Under the pieces are notes generated by a model that saw only the letters and a program-made list of their open reading frames with translations, ran no database searches and was not told the DNA's origin. A program made the position numbers and the translations under genes. Shown here piece by piece: positions 43,128-55,500 of a DNA stretch of 64,000 bases. The stretch is from Stenopsyche tienmushanensis (Eukaryota; Arthropoda; Insecta; Trichoptera; Stenopsychidae), in assembly GCA_008973525.1 (NCBI GenBank), contig WACJ01000185.1, positions 620,001 through 684,000 of the forward strand, read 5' to 3'. Each line of letters begins with the position of its first letter. The stretch's first letter is position 1.

Positions 43128-46100
43128 TCTGAAAGAATCCTACCAATTTATCTTAAAACGTTATCGATTGTTGCGATCGACTTATGACATAGTGCATTGT
43201 CTTGGTGAAAGAACATTTTTCTCTCAATGTAATAAAGAATTAATCTACCCAAAGTATTAAATCTTATATTTTTACTGAATTCGAACAAAATACATTTTCT
43301 CATATTTGAAAGCAATTTTTCATATTAAATATTTAATATCACAATAATATTTTAAATAATAAACAGTTGGTAATATTCAGTGATCCAATTCACCAAATCT
43401 TCCCCTTTATCAATATGACAATATGACCCAGTTAGTTGACTAAGCTTACAGTTCAATGGGCAGAGTAATCACTTTGACGGCACAATTTGTGGTTTCGTTC
43501 TTAAATCTTCACTTAAACAAATCGACGAAGTGTTTTTCATTTTCTTCTTACGAATCGTATTTTTTAGCATATGCATAATAAATTTGGCACATCCAGCTGG
43601 AGTCTCTCTATATGTGAATTTATATTTTAGGTCACGTTATTAGTCAGTGATGAAGGAATGAAAGAGAAAAAGCACTTTTGGCGAATTCAACCCCCGAAAT
43701 GCGCAAGATAATTTTTAGATTGAGCCACGAGGAATATTTTAGATGTATGATAAAATATGGAGCAGAACGTGAAGTATTATTTCATCGTGTATTTTTCAGA
43801 AGTAGGCGGCCATATTCAATTTCTCTCTATCGACGATTGCGAGTTAATATATGAGATTGTATGAGGTTGTATACTGCCTGTCTATTCCACCACAATTGTC
43901 TGTTTTATTCTTTATCTGTCCATAAACCTCTTTCATCACATTGTTTTCGAAGTTCACGTCCCTTTGTTTGTCTTTTTTGCGGGCTATTTTTTTGCTTGCC
44001 TTTACAGACGCACAAGGCCATGCCATAAACCGAAATCGCGATGGATTATATTTGAACTACGATACAGATAAGGGAGGGATTTTTAATTTGAAATCGAGTA
44101 CTAATGATGTGTAATATTTTTTTACGGAATATATTATATACAAAACAAAATAATTCGAACTGTTACGACGATCATAAAGTAACAAAAAAAAATTAAAATC
44201 AGCTTATAAGCTTAGAAGCGACATCGAAAAGGAAGGTTTAAAAGATGAAAAGGGAGGATAATTAAAGCATATCAAAATATGTATTTTTCTATTATATAAT
44301 TAATTTACCCTTTCGATATTAGGGTAGACAATCACTGAGGCATAAGGCCTCCATGTAAGGTGGAGATGAATTCTTGTTCCAAAAGGACGCGTTCCATTTT
44401 TAAGCTTCTCCTCTAACTCTAGCAGATTTCCTGAAAAATGCATTACTTTTTACATGGCGTTGAGCCTTATCAATAAATTATACTGCCAGCTTTATTTGAT
44501 TAAAATATTTATGGCGAAACATTTGGTCCACGCAAAACAAGACATTTGATTTACCCTCGAACTGTCAACAATTGAAGATTATTGTGGATTTTCGCACCCT
44601 TTTACTACACATTTAATATCGTTATAGCACTCATCATAAAAAATGATAGAAGTTATGTTGTTGGTTCACGACCGGGACATATGTTTTAATTAAATTTAAC
44701 ACCTCATATATTTCAATTTCGTTCGGAAAAAACGTTTAACATGGTACATTTGTACACTCTTCCATTTCCCCTCATATCATCTAAATCTAATATTGGACTT
44801 TGGCCAAGTAGTTTTACCGAGTTTCCACTTACTTTTTACCGATATGACACAACTTCTTACAGAATAACTTTACAGACTTGCTGCAATATCAATAGTATTT
44901 TTATTTTATACTGTAAGAATAATTTTGTCACGCTGCTAATTATTAAACAGTAATAGGGACTCAAAAAATTGATTCTATTGAACATTGAGCGTACTATGAA
45001 GTAAGGACTATCAATGAATTTAAAAAAAATGGATTTATTACTTTATAGTCTATATTAATGAAACAAGTATCATTCGGTGTGTATTTGAACGATCTTAATA
45101 GATAATAAAATAAAGGATTCGATGCAAAAATATCATTCGTTTTTGTATTTTTTGCAAGTTACAGGCGCAACATTTCAATTGGCTTAATATACATTTTTTT
45201 CTATAATATTCTGGTTTAATCTGTTAAATTGATAGTTAAAAAAATCTTCAGTAGTCGTTTCATATGATTATATTAATTCAAAATATAACATAACTTTTAT
45301 AAGATACAAAGGAGTATCTTAGCCTGTCTTTGAAGTTGAAATTGAGTTTTTATTTGATGAAAACTAGTATGTATCACCATCATTAATTATCTACTCCTTA
45401 TCATTAAATATAACTTGAGTGGATGATTTCTTTATATTGTCAATAAAGATATGCTTACTTCCAATTTCATTTCATTTGGAGATAGTTCATGGGACATCTC
45501 TTCTTTAATCTACCCGCACATATTTTTAATGAGTAACGAACGAACGAAATCCTACGAACTTATTGAGTGTTTTTTTTTATATAAGTTCATCTTGCGGAAA
45601 TTATATATTTTGCCCATCCATAAAAATTTGAGGTTGAAAAATCTACAATAATATCAGGAATTATAAAAAGCCTTAACTGATAGATTTCATGCCACAGAAG
45701 ACTACCGTAATATTACTTGAAGCTATACATTTAATCCTTTGTGAAGAAAGGATTAAATCAAAGAGAAAAGACGATGGAAACCCTTCAAATGGAAATGCTA
45801 CTCCTAAAGCACCAGTGCACATGTCTGCCAAAGTTTAGGCTGTCATTCACCAATGTAAGTTCCAATTATTAAATCTTCCAGCATATAGTTCAGATCAAAC
45901 CTTCTAAGATTGTTTTCTTTTTTGTTATATTTTTAAAATAAACTGATTATTATTAACTTTTATGATAAATTTGTATATAAAATATGATATAGGATCTTAT
46001 CAAAAATATCTTAGCCATTAATGGAACCTACTTGATGACAAGGTTATAAATTCTAAAATATTTTATAGTGCATGATAAGATGCATCTAAATCGTACTAAA

Positions 46101-47140
46101 TGCAAAAACATAGTGGCATGGAGGTGGATATTATCGCTAGACGACAGTCTCTGCACAACCACAATCCTAGATTTCAGTTGACACTCACATACTTGAATCT
46201 ATGACAAAATTCTATGTAAAACTATGCCAAAATAGTAGGAAATGGCCCTGTAATAGTTCCACACAACGCCAACAAATTAATGAACAGCCTTTTTCGATTG
46301 CTATAATGTAATGATCTCCGACGAAAGATCAAAACATCAACTAAAATGAAATATCATACATGACTAAAAATAATTTATAAAGTTTCGAGTGAATTTACAG
46401 TCTTGTTTATGTTTGCGGTGTACAAATTTGTCGCGTTGTTAAATGGTACTCAAACTACGTCAGCGTCGGGTAAAATTTCGTCTAAATATAACCGGATATC
46501 GATTTGGACCTCTTTTCAAAATAGGAGGGAACAAAATCAAACTTTTCATTAATCAATATTTTATGAACAGTCTTCATACCCGACAAACCCCATACAAAGT
46601 GTATTTTAATGCCGCGATTAAAAGCATGATTTAATTCGCCCTTTATTTACAGCGAACTTTGAACGCAACACGGCCAAGTTGAAATTGATTATTAATACTT
46701 CGGAATCCTTTTACAAAATCGGATTACATCCACCGAAGCACAAGTTTCTCCTGCGTGAATTCTATTTTTCGCCATTCGTCTGCGGCTCGTGTGGAGCAAA
46801 CTTGTTCTTGACGGAGTCTTAATCCCAACTCAATTTTGATTTTCAACTGTAAATTTGTTCATTTTGGGATTTCGAAGATTATCACTAAATTAATATTAGG
46901 TAAAGGTACAATTTCCTGTCTAATCAGTTTACGGCATTGAAAATCCTTTGTAAATTATCAAATAGTACTGAGCAGAGATAACCTTTGTGGTTAATAAGCC
47001 CACAAACCGATCCCTTGTTTAAGCGATTGTCAACGTTGACATGTAAACCATGAGCGGAAGGAAGTCAAACATATTAATATCCGAATTCATGCTTCATAAC
47101 ACTCATAGTGAGCTTAAATGCAAACCTAAATTAATGCACA
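43128..47140. other. AT-rich stretch; GC-elevated island at 46.39-46.83 kb
   Basis: No supportable gene. From about 46390 to 46830 composition is more balanced, with many CG dinucleotides, homeodomain-type TTAAT motifs and no recognisable transposon ends. It resembles the islands at 22.43, 51.46 and 53.9 kb and could be regulatory DNA. Other short frames (60-70 codons) lack motifs. Confidence 0.3.
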
Positions 47141-47142
47141 TA

Positions 47143-47870
47143 CAGTAGGGTGATCCTTATTTGGGTCAAAAAATTTTTTTTCGAATATCTTCCCCGTCAA
47201 CATCTCATTTGATTTTCCACTCTAAAAACTATTTCAGTGTTTTTTTCAATTTTTAAAAATAATATTTAGGAGTCACAACCAAGATTTGAATTTGAATTTA
47301 AAAAATTAAAACACTGTATTAATTATTAAATGGTATTTATTAATATAAAACTTTTACGTGTAAAAAATCATTCACATTCAGGATACAAGGGTTGATTTTT
47401 ATGTATCGAGATATTTCTTTCTGTAATTATTTTCCAACAAAAATCATCAATTTAGTATAATCCTCCTTTAAGGCAACACTACGTTCAGCAATATAATTCA
47501 CTACCCCCATACAATGGACCATTTTCTTTGCAGCCTCAAAATCAGAGTCATCTTTCCAAAGTCAACATTTTCATTCAAAAACTGCGATTAGATACTCAAT
47601 ATCTGGAAAAATTGAAAAGAGTTGCTAATCACAAAGTCTTCTATGCTTTTTTTGGTGATATGTTCGACATCAATACTTTTTCTTTTGGGGCGATCTTTCA
47701 AATGATGCAAAATCTTTTAATTATTGTAAGTCATTTTTCGTTGCTGAATATCATACAGAGGCTTGAAATCAGTATTATATATATATATATATATATATAT
47801 TATAACTGTGAAAATACATATATCTTTTACTGCTTTCAATGCGTCAATACTTTCAATGCACACCCACAGT
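47143..47870 (-). mobile_element. Unclassified TIR transposon (copy 2, partial)
   Basis: The left end, after a TA, is CAGTAGGGTGATCCTTATTT followed by GGGTCAAAAAATTTTTTTTC, matching the right end of copy 1 in inverted form. The minus strand carries the C-terminal part of the same decayed protein, for example DSDFEAAKKMVHCMG, VVNYIAERSVALKEDYTKL and KEISRY. Nucleotide similarity to copy 1 continues from about 47300 to 47860. It contains a TA microsatellite and is cut on the right by a Tigger-like repeat. The plus-strand 120-codon frame here is a shadow. Confidence 0.55.
47775..47804 (+). repeat. (TA)n microsatellite
   Basis: A 30-bp run of alternating TA inside copy 2 of the unclassified transposon. 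Copy 1 has the short non-expanded form (TTTTGTATATATTATG near 8722). Confidence 0.9.
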
Positions 47871-47911
47871 ATATCTCACCATTTTCATAGTGTTTTGGAT
47901 CACAAGTACAC

Positions 47912-48024
47912 TTTTCCAAAAATTTTCGGACTACAAGGGGTCGAGGCAGTGTTCTATAGTCCGACAAATTGGACAATTTAACACCGCCTTGCAAAACTTT
48001 TGTCGGATTATCGCGGGTCTACTG
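47912..48024 (-). repeat. Tigger-like terminal repeat, copy 2
   Basis: Minus strand from 48024: CAGTAGACCCGCGATAATCC, then ACAAAAGTTTTGCAAGGCGG and GTCGGACTATAGAACACTG, preceded by TA. Same family and orientation as 39785-39897. Confidence 0.65.
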
Positions 48025-48160
48025 TATAGTATTTTTACTTCAAGTTAAGCCTTTTTCAATTCGATTTAAACCACTGAATGAAATGTTTTATACTCCAAAT
48101 TAAACACACAGACATGTTTAAAAATACAGAGATACGGACGAGTATAGGTTTCGCATCTAA

Positions 48161-48235
48161 CTCTATAGTCCGACAAATTGGACAATCCGATACCATTTTG
48201 CAAAACGTTTGTTAGATTACCATGGGTCGACTATA
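48161..48235 (-). repeat. Tigger-like terminal repeat, copy 3 (partial)
   Basis: CTCTATAGTCCGACAAATTG followed by TTTTGCAAAACGTTTG and GGGTCGACTATA matches the outer 75 bp of copies 1 and 2, in the same orientation and only ~135 bp from copy 2. It may be a tandem or nested insertion. Confidence 0.55.
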
Positions 48236-48239
48236 CTTC

Positions 48240-50250
48240 AATCACGTTTCCGTGCTACAACTTTAACCACGTCTACCGAAACCCTAACTACCTTGCATAG
48301 AAAGTAGATTACGTTTATTTAACAATCATTAACCTAAACTACTTATAGATAAAAAAAAAACAGCTTTATAGATTTTAATTCAATGCCTATAAATTTCCTG
48401 ATTTACATTGTATAAACACTGCCTAAAACAAAAATTAGCTTTGTAGAGATGGATGCAAAATTTTGGTCACAGCCTCTCGTACTAATAGATTCAGTTTTAA
48501 GTTATTGGATAAAAATTCATATTAATTTATAAAGTTTTTGTGCAGGATTTTGGCATCACAAAATAATCAAATTGTCGGCCCAAAAAAAACAAAATTCCAC
48601 AATTGTATATCAAAGTGGATTTTATTCCAGTTTCCTTTTCAGCCCTCGAAAATTTCATGTATTTGATGGTGAAAATATTTACTTTCATTTGTCAAAATAG
48701 TTGTTGATATATTCAATTTGGAAGGGTAGATTGATTTTCATGCCATTTGAAAGGTTCTGGTCTCAATCGACCCTGTCACCCTATGCCCCCATTTTGGGGC
48801 GACCTTCAAAGCTCCATTGGTGGTATAAGTTTCAGAAATAACAAAAGGTTTTGAAAACTCAAAGCATGTGTAATATATTCAACGGTCCTGGCTGTTGGAG
48901 GTGAGGAGATTATTCAAAAATTTAAATGGTTGAAAGCTTATATTTCAAAACAGAAAAACACCTTCTACGAGACCCGAGCAAATTGAGATAACAATGCTAC
49001 GTTTAACAATACAAAATTCAAACAAGTAAAACTCCACTGTGGAGATCTGAAGAAACCACCCCATTCAGTATGAATTCAAACGTCTGTATACGAACGCAAA
49101 TAACAACAATGCTTAAAATTAAATCACGGAAAATAATAAAAGCTTCATACATTTTTGTGAATGTGAAACAATCCTCCATCAATTCAGCTTAAATTTCTGT
49201 CCACCCTATCTTCAAAATGTCTGCGATTTTCACCGCAATACTCATGCAAATATAATATTTACATAATCTAATAGCATTGGATGTAAACATGAATACTATT
49301 TGAATGATCTAAAATAAACAATACATAAATGCACACGAAGAAAAACAACCAATTTAACCATCAATATTTACATATATTTTACAATGGTAATCAATGAATG
49401 CTTAAAAGGGACGTCTTCAGCTTAAACAGTGTTTCTCAATGAAATTGTCTTGGAAGGATTGTATGTTTTACAACATCACATATTATATAATATAATCGAA
49501 CATATGCGACTAACGAACTATACATTATATCAGTATGTTTCCGAAGAGTTCTATCAACAACTTTTGACGGAATTTTTTTTGTGTTTCAATGGTTTTTGTG
49601 TTTCGACGAAAAATCAAATGTCGATATAGCCTCGACATAGGAGTTCAAAGTGTTCAATAAAATCCTGCTCGTGACAAGTTCACATTCACACACAAGTGCA
49701 TGCTATCACATGAAAAGGAATAAATGTGTAAAAAGGTCATACAGTTGCATATGCGAAGCAGAAATCTGCGAACAATAGGTCGATCGGCACTCAATTTATA
49801 GCCTCGGTTATCATTAGTTTCCTTTGAATTATAATTTTATATATTAAAAGTCTTTAGTTTTATTTTGCCGCTTATGTGTATTGAAAATCGCGTGAGATTC
49901 GCGTGGTAGAGATGAAACTTCTTGGTTCTTAGAAAAAACTGATTTTCTGCTTTACTTTTTTGTATTTGTTTATATAAATTGTTAGGTAAACGAAGAAACT
50001 ATGTTTGTGTAATATTAAATAAAATAGGCGCACTACGGTCCAGTGTTTGCTTTATGTTATATATAGATACACACGCAGTACAAGCGACGCAGCGCATGCG
50101 CATAGTGCCTATTGTGTACGCGACGGAGACGGAAACATAATGATTCTCTCTCTTTCTGACCAACTGCTGTTTGTAGTTTCACTTTACCTGACGTTAAAGT
50201 AATTTTGTCCTATAGCGTCTATGCAAGGTTCCCTTCAAAAACATTTTTTT
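48240..50250. other. Stretch without recognised genes
   Basis: Mostly AT-rich. A motif near 48765-48800 (CACCCTATGCCCCCATTTTG) faintly recalls the TAGGGTGA start of the unclassified transposon. At 50040-50220 a GC-richer patch contains the palindrome GCGCATGCGC. No gene is supported. Confidence 0.3.
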
Positions 50251-50257
50251 TTTAAAT

Positions 50258-50670
50258 ACATACGTCCAGAAAGTAAGTGTATTTGTTGCACGACAATGCT
50301 CATCCTCATCCATCCTTAGTCACCAAGGCGCTCTTGGACTCATTTGGTTGGGATGTTTTGAACCACCCCCCCCCCTCACATTTCTCTGACAAAAACGTCT
50401 TCAGATTATCATGTTTCTGAAAGTATACATGGATAGTATTAAATTTTCAATCGAAGCAGGTGCAAAAAGTGGTTTTAAAATGAGGGAAAGGAGCTGGCGG
50501 GAGAATTCTTCGAAGAAAGCATTAAAAAAACTTGTGCCACGGCTCACCAGATGCATTGAACGGGATAGCAATTATGTTGAAAATAATTAGAAGCTGTATC
50601 AACAATATCCTGATTTTATTCAAATACACTTTTTCTAAAAAAAATAGTACACTAACTTTCGGGATATACC
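50258..50670 (+). mobile_element. mariner deletion derivative (F)
   Basis: The left end CATACGTCCAGAAAGTAAGTG and the right end (reverse complement GGTATATCCCGAAAGTTAGTG) form imperfect TIRs. Directly inside, 50289-50360 encodes HDNAHPHPSLVTKALLDSFG and WDVLNHPP, the second catalytic Asp region of mariner transposase. The first ~170 residues are deleted. After a poly-C run and frameshifts, 50480-50585 corresponds to the protein's C-terminus, aligned with relic G. It is too short and broken to be active. Confidence 0.7.
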
Positions 50671-52230
50671 TTATATCTTTGAAGTTGTGCATAACTCCTC
50701 GTATCATATCTTATTATATTTGCAAATCTATCAAAATATCAATTTTTGAAACCAATCAGCATACTAAAAAAATCAGATACCAACACATTCGCAAAAAGAA
50801 ACAAAATTGTGAAAATGTTACCTACAATTTCAATTCTTTTTCAAAAAGGTTTTTCCAAAATTAGCTAAATATGGAAGCTTTTTTAATACATAATATTTCA
50901 TTTTAATATCCAAAAGATATTTATACACATCATGTCGGTTGTGATTTTAAACATGACTTTAAATTCTAGATAAGATACAGCATATTTTTTACTTTGATGG
51001 CATGAATTCAAGAAGCTTTTGTTCTGAGTTAAATTACTCTGGGGCGTTTTTTATACCAATTTAAATTGCATTTAAGTTCAGTATTTCCATTTGCTTTAAT
51101 TAAATGACGCTTTTATAGATTATTCTCGATAGTGATTATACAAAAAAAAACATTAGCCTGTAAATTAACGAGTTCTTAACGATAATTGTTTTACATTCTA
51201 GCGAAATCAAGTGCTTAAGAAACACACTTTAAACGCCGCAAGTTTGCGTAGTTGTTATTTTACTGTTGCGAAAGTAATATAACTTTGATATTTATTTGCT
51301 CAGCCTTACAGAAGTTAAATTAACATAAATATATGAAAATGAGTCAAAACATAACTCGGAAATTTACGCTCGACAACATAATATATTAAGGCTTTTTTAA
51401 TGAATGATTTTAGAATGTCATTAGTTTCGCGTCGAATTGCTTTTGTGTTGAACTATTAGTCACAGCGGTCCGAGGCTCTGCCGACGAAATTTGCATTTTT
51501 CGTCAGGAACTTTCCATTAGATATTCGCGACCGCAGCTCGAAAGGTCCTCCATCTTCGCACTGCAAAGAATAAATGCCGTGACAAAGGAGGAAATTTTGC
51601 GGTCGTTGTTTCGTTGAGAAAATTATGCCTGCTTAATGTCGCATAAATTTAAATATTCATTTAAGGCTTTCAATGGCCGACCATTTAATAAAACAGTTTT
51701 GGAGGGCGAGTTTCTAAACAGCGTGTTGTTCCGCACCGAGAAAACAGCCCTACATGGTAAGGCTTTCAAGTTCCCACAGAGGAAACAAAGCAAAGTGTTC
51801 CGTGAGGCTTTCGAATTGAAAGTACCCCCAAATTAAGCGGAGTTTCCTTTTGATAATTGGGCGCGGATGATCGTGGCAAACGGGAAAACTGAGTAAACAA
51901 CCTTATGCTATACGCATAAATATTTTCTATATACAAAAAGTTCGCATTGTTTAGGCGTGTGTGCTGAACGCTTTATATTTGCACAAAAGTTTCGAGCCAA
52001 CACCAACTACGTTTTTGGGATAGGCTTGGTTTATTGATTTTCGCTTTGATGCCCACATACACCCTATGCAACCTCATTTTTAACCACTTTATTCCATAAA
52101 ACTTTTCATGTCATCGACATTTGTTTTTAAATTATCTCTAATAAATCCAAATATTTTAAATGAAAAATGAAAATATTTTCAAAATTTACAAATGAGTTAA
52201 ATTATTTCCATAATTCTCAAACACATTTTG
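50671..52230. other. AT-rich DNA, GC-elevated island at 51.46-51.90 kb
   Basis: From about 51460 to 51900 composition is balanced and CG-containing, with a 66-codon open frame (51636-51836) of no known family. No repeat termini were seen. It is a candidate regulatory island or unrecognised exon. The rest is plain AT-rich sequence. Confidence 0.3.
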
Positions 52231-52234
52231 CCAC

Positions 52235-52595
52235 TGTAGCGTTGACGAACTATCTTCCCCATGCAATAGTGTTGTTAATCTGAGCAGATTTAATTCGCCA
52301 GATTAACAGCGACATCTTCCGTCTCTTTTTAGGCGCAATTTGTTATTTTAACAGCACCATCTTCTATGACGCTGCGGGGACATTGTGCCTCCAAGTCCGA
52401 CCGATCGTTTCTTGCGCGTGTACTGTTGCGGGTTGGGTAGTGACGCGCAAGAGACGGGAGTCAAGAGAAGTTGTCGGTTAGCCTTGGCTGTGGGAGGACG
52501 TCCTTCACGCAGCCAGATCTCTCTCTCTCTTTCTTTCTTTCTCGTGTTAAATAAAAAAGTTATCTAGAGAAGAAAGTCTTTCTATTCGACGCCCG
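52235..52595 (+). mobile_element. Solo LTR, family L (copy 3)
   Basis: It starts TGTAGCGTTGACGAAC and aligns with copies 1 and 2 on the opposite strand: TTAATCTGAGCAGATTTAAT, AACAGCGACATCTTCCGTCT, GTTATTTTAACAGC, CCTTGGCTGTGGGAGG, CAGATCTCTCTCTC, an AAATAAAA polyadenylation-like motif, then TCTTTCTATTCGACGCCC, after which it diverges. It is more mutated than copy 2. The 3' boundary and TSD are not defined. Confidence 0.7.
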
Positions 52596-55500
52596 TCCAC
52601 CTCTTTTGACCCGAAATAATCAACGAGCACATGAGACCATATCACTACTATGATTGTCTGATCAAATTTAAGCAATTCAAAATAAATTACTCCAATCATA
52701 TCCTATCATATAAAGAGAAGGGCTTATTTTATTATCAATAACGCTTAGGGGTAAAAACGATTACTTGACCCAAAGATAATCATCATTATTAATTATTTTC
52801 ACCTAAAATAATTGAACAGTACTTATTTTTTATTGTAAATCAAAGTTTATTACAAAAATGGTTCAATTTCACACATTGACAGACAAATGCACAAATTGTC
52901 AACCCTGTTCTAATGCGGTTGTTCTAAGGCAGCAATTCATGAGGAACCAAACTTTTTATTAATTTAGTGGCAATAAGAGATAACCAAACTTCGTCGACAA
53001 TTCACAGATTAATTAGTTTAGTACATTGGTAGTGTGAGCAAGATGCACCAAAAAAAACACTAATACCTTGACGCATATATTATATTTATATTCGCGCATC
53101 AATTGCCAATAACGATTGTTGTTTGCAGTCGTCACTTTGTAATACGTGTTTCCTGAACCATGTCTTGATACAACCTTAATGCAGGGATTTTATTTTCTCT
53201 ATAATATTCATCATACAAAATAATAGTATTATTAATAATTGAACATGAACAACCTAAAAACAAAATAAACAAGACTTCAAAAGATTACAACAAATTGCAC
53301 AATAGTTTGATTTCTATCATTGTGGTGGTTGTGCTTAAATGCTTCATATATTGATTATCTTTGATCCCCAATAGACTTCTGAAAAAACTATAAATCTTTT
53401 TTTAACTTCCATCGACCCTTCCATCACCTGGAATCCGTTAAGAACTCCTGCTCTAATGGATCAATTAATTAAGTTGATATCATCAAAGTCATTAATTAAA
53501 CAAGCGTTTTGTCATCAATATTAAGACCATGTATGTTAATTTCCAATGTCCAAATATAGATCAGCTTCATAAGAAGAAGAAATTATAAGTTGAAAAGTTT
53601 GTGGAATTGTTACTGGTATACTTATTGTGTGTTTATCTGATATCTCCCCTTCAAGAGAAAAAAGTTTATGTTGTCAATAAATTGAAATAAACCGCATCTA
53701 TATTATATTGACACATGTGTTTGCTGAAAGACAATTTCAGAACGGCAACTTAGCTTATCTAAGGAACTGTTGACAGCGGATCCTTCTTGTGAAAACTTTC
53801 CATCAGAGCAGAAAATAACAGAGAAGATTGATCGTTTGGCTCTTTGATTAAAGCGAACAAATTAAACAATACTTGAAAAGTAAATAGCTTTGAATCCGCG
53901 GATCGTAAACTTCAAAAGTCCACAAAGCCAGCTATATGGATTTTGTATAAACGACACGGAGGGCGATGCATATGACCCACATACCAAACCATGCAGAAAA
54001 ACACACTTTGGGAAAATTGCGAGTTTGTCCTTTTTCCTCCAAAGTTCCGGGCTCTCAAGACGAGGGCTTCTCAAAGATCGAAACTCGGGTAATATTGGCG
54101 CCGACGACTATAATCCACAAATGCGACAAATGATCTTAACGAGATTTGGAATTAATTCCATAATCTGGAGTAAAATAATAAAATAATTTTTCGTCTTCGG
54201 CTGCGAAATTATTCAAGAACTTTTATCAATAGGCGGCAGACCCTCTAAGTAATTAGATTACAAATTTCCACCCAAGAACTTGATTATTACAGAAAGTTCC
54301 TTCGGCAAATTCCTTTATTTCGCGACGAGAAAAAAGCAAAATATTCATCATTTTCGCAGGCCTTAATTTTTTTCTTTATCATTTTTTCCCTTTATAATGG
54401 ATCGAATTGGTCCATTGAATCCCCCCTGGTGGAGCACTAAACTACTAATTTATTCATTTTTTCGCAACAAAAGAAAATATCTGCTTTTCTTCTGAGAAAA
54501 CGTTCATTGACTTAAATTGCTTTCGATACTGAGGCTTCGAATCATTTTCGCTAATTTATCTTTTTATTTGACCTTTTTAAAAGAAATTCTCTCCCGAGAA
54601 TTCTGTAGGCGGACTATAATAAAATAAGACTTGCTTGAAAAATTGATACAACTCCTTTATATTATAAACATATATAAACAAATCAATATTTTAAAAAATT
54701 ATATCTTTATCATACTTTGCGAAGAAATAGCTTCTATTGTGGAAAAAATGAAAAGATAGTAATTTAAAAAAAATAATTATTCTAATAAATTTATTTGCAT
54801 TACATCGTGTTATTATACGTTATAAAAAATAATAAATTGGAATAGATCTTGAATAGCTTATTAGAGCCATATTAAATAGATTAATATGATATCAATCAAA
54901 AACTTGGAACATTTAGTGACCATGAGAAAACAAATACCTACTTAGGTTATGGTTTTGTTAGAATCAAGATATTAATATTTTATGCACAAATATGTTATCA
55001 AAAGAGATTTTAAAATATTTTTACAAATTGGATTCAAAGCTGGGTTGCAAAAAAATATTATTTTTTTAAATATTCTTAATCAAATAATTACAACCCTATG
55101 ATTTAACCTTTGAATTATTCTTTTTCAAAATTCACATAAAAACAGTTCTGGCCATTAACAAAAAAATAATGCTGCAATTAATTTTTTTTTTTACCCCATT
55201 CCATAAAATTAACACAAAAAAATAATGGAGCTTGGTTTAGAATTTCTTCCCCATCAAGCTTATTCACCCAACCCTCTAATAATTGGGTTAATGTTTTTAT
55301 ATATAAATACGTAACTAAATCCATCGTCTTGAATATCATTTTTTTATATCAATATAATGTGGCCAAACATATTTATAACCTGCTGGTTGTAATTCTGTGG
55401 GAACGGTTGAAAATTTAGCAAGAAACCATCTTGATTTCTTAATCACAGAATTATTATATTGAATTTTTTATTGCTTCATAAAATCATACACTCGTTGCAT

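Noticed and set aside
45700..45850. Possible small exon around 45770-45830
   Set aside because: Only a short open run, with no convincing acceptor/donor pair and no known motif.
53890..54186. 98-codon frame in a GC-elevated island as a host gene
   Set aside because: No family resemblance, overlapping reverse frame, and no splice or promoter context. Kept only as a candidate regulatory island.
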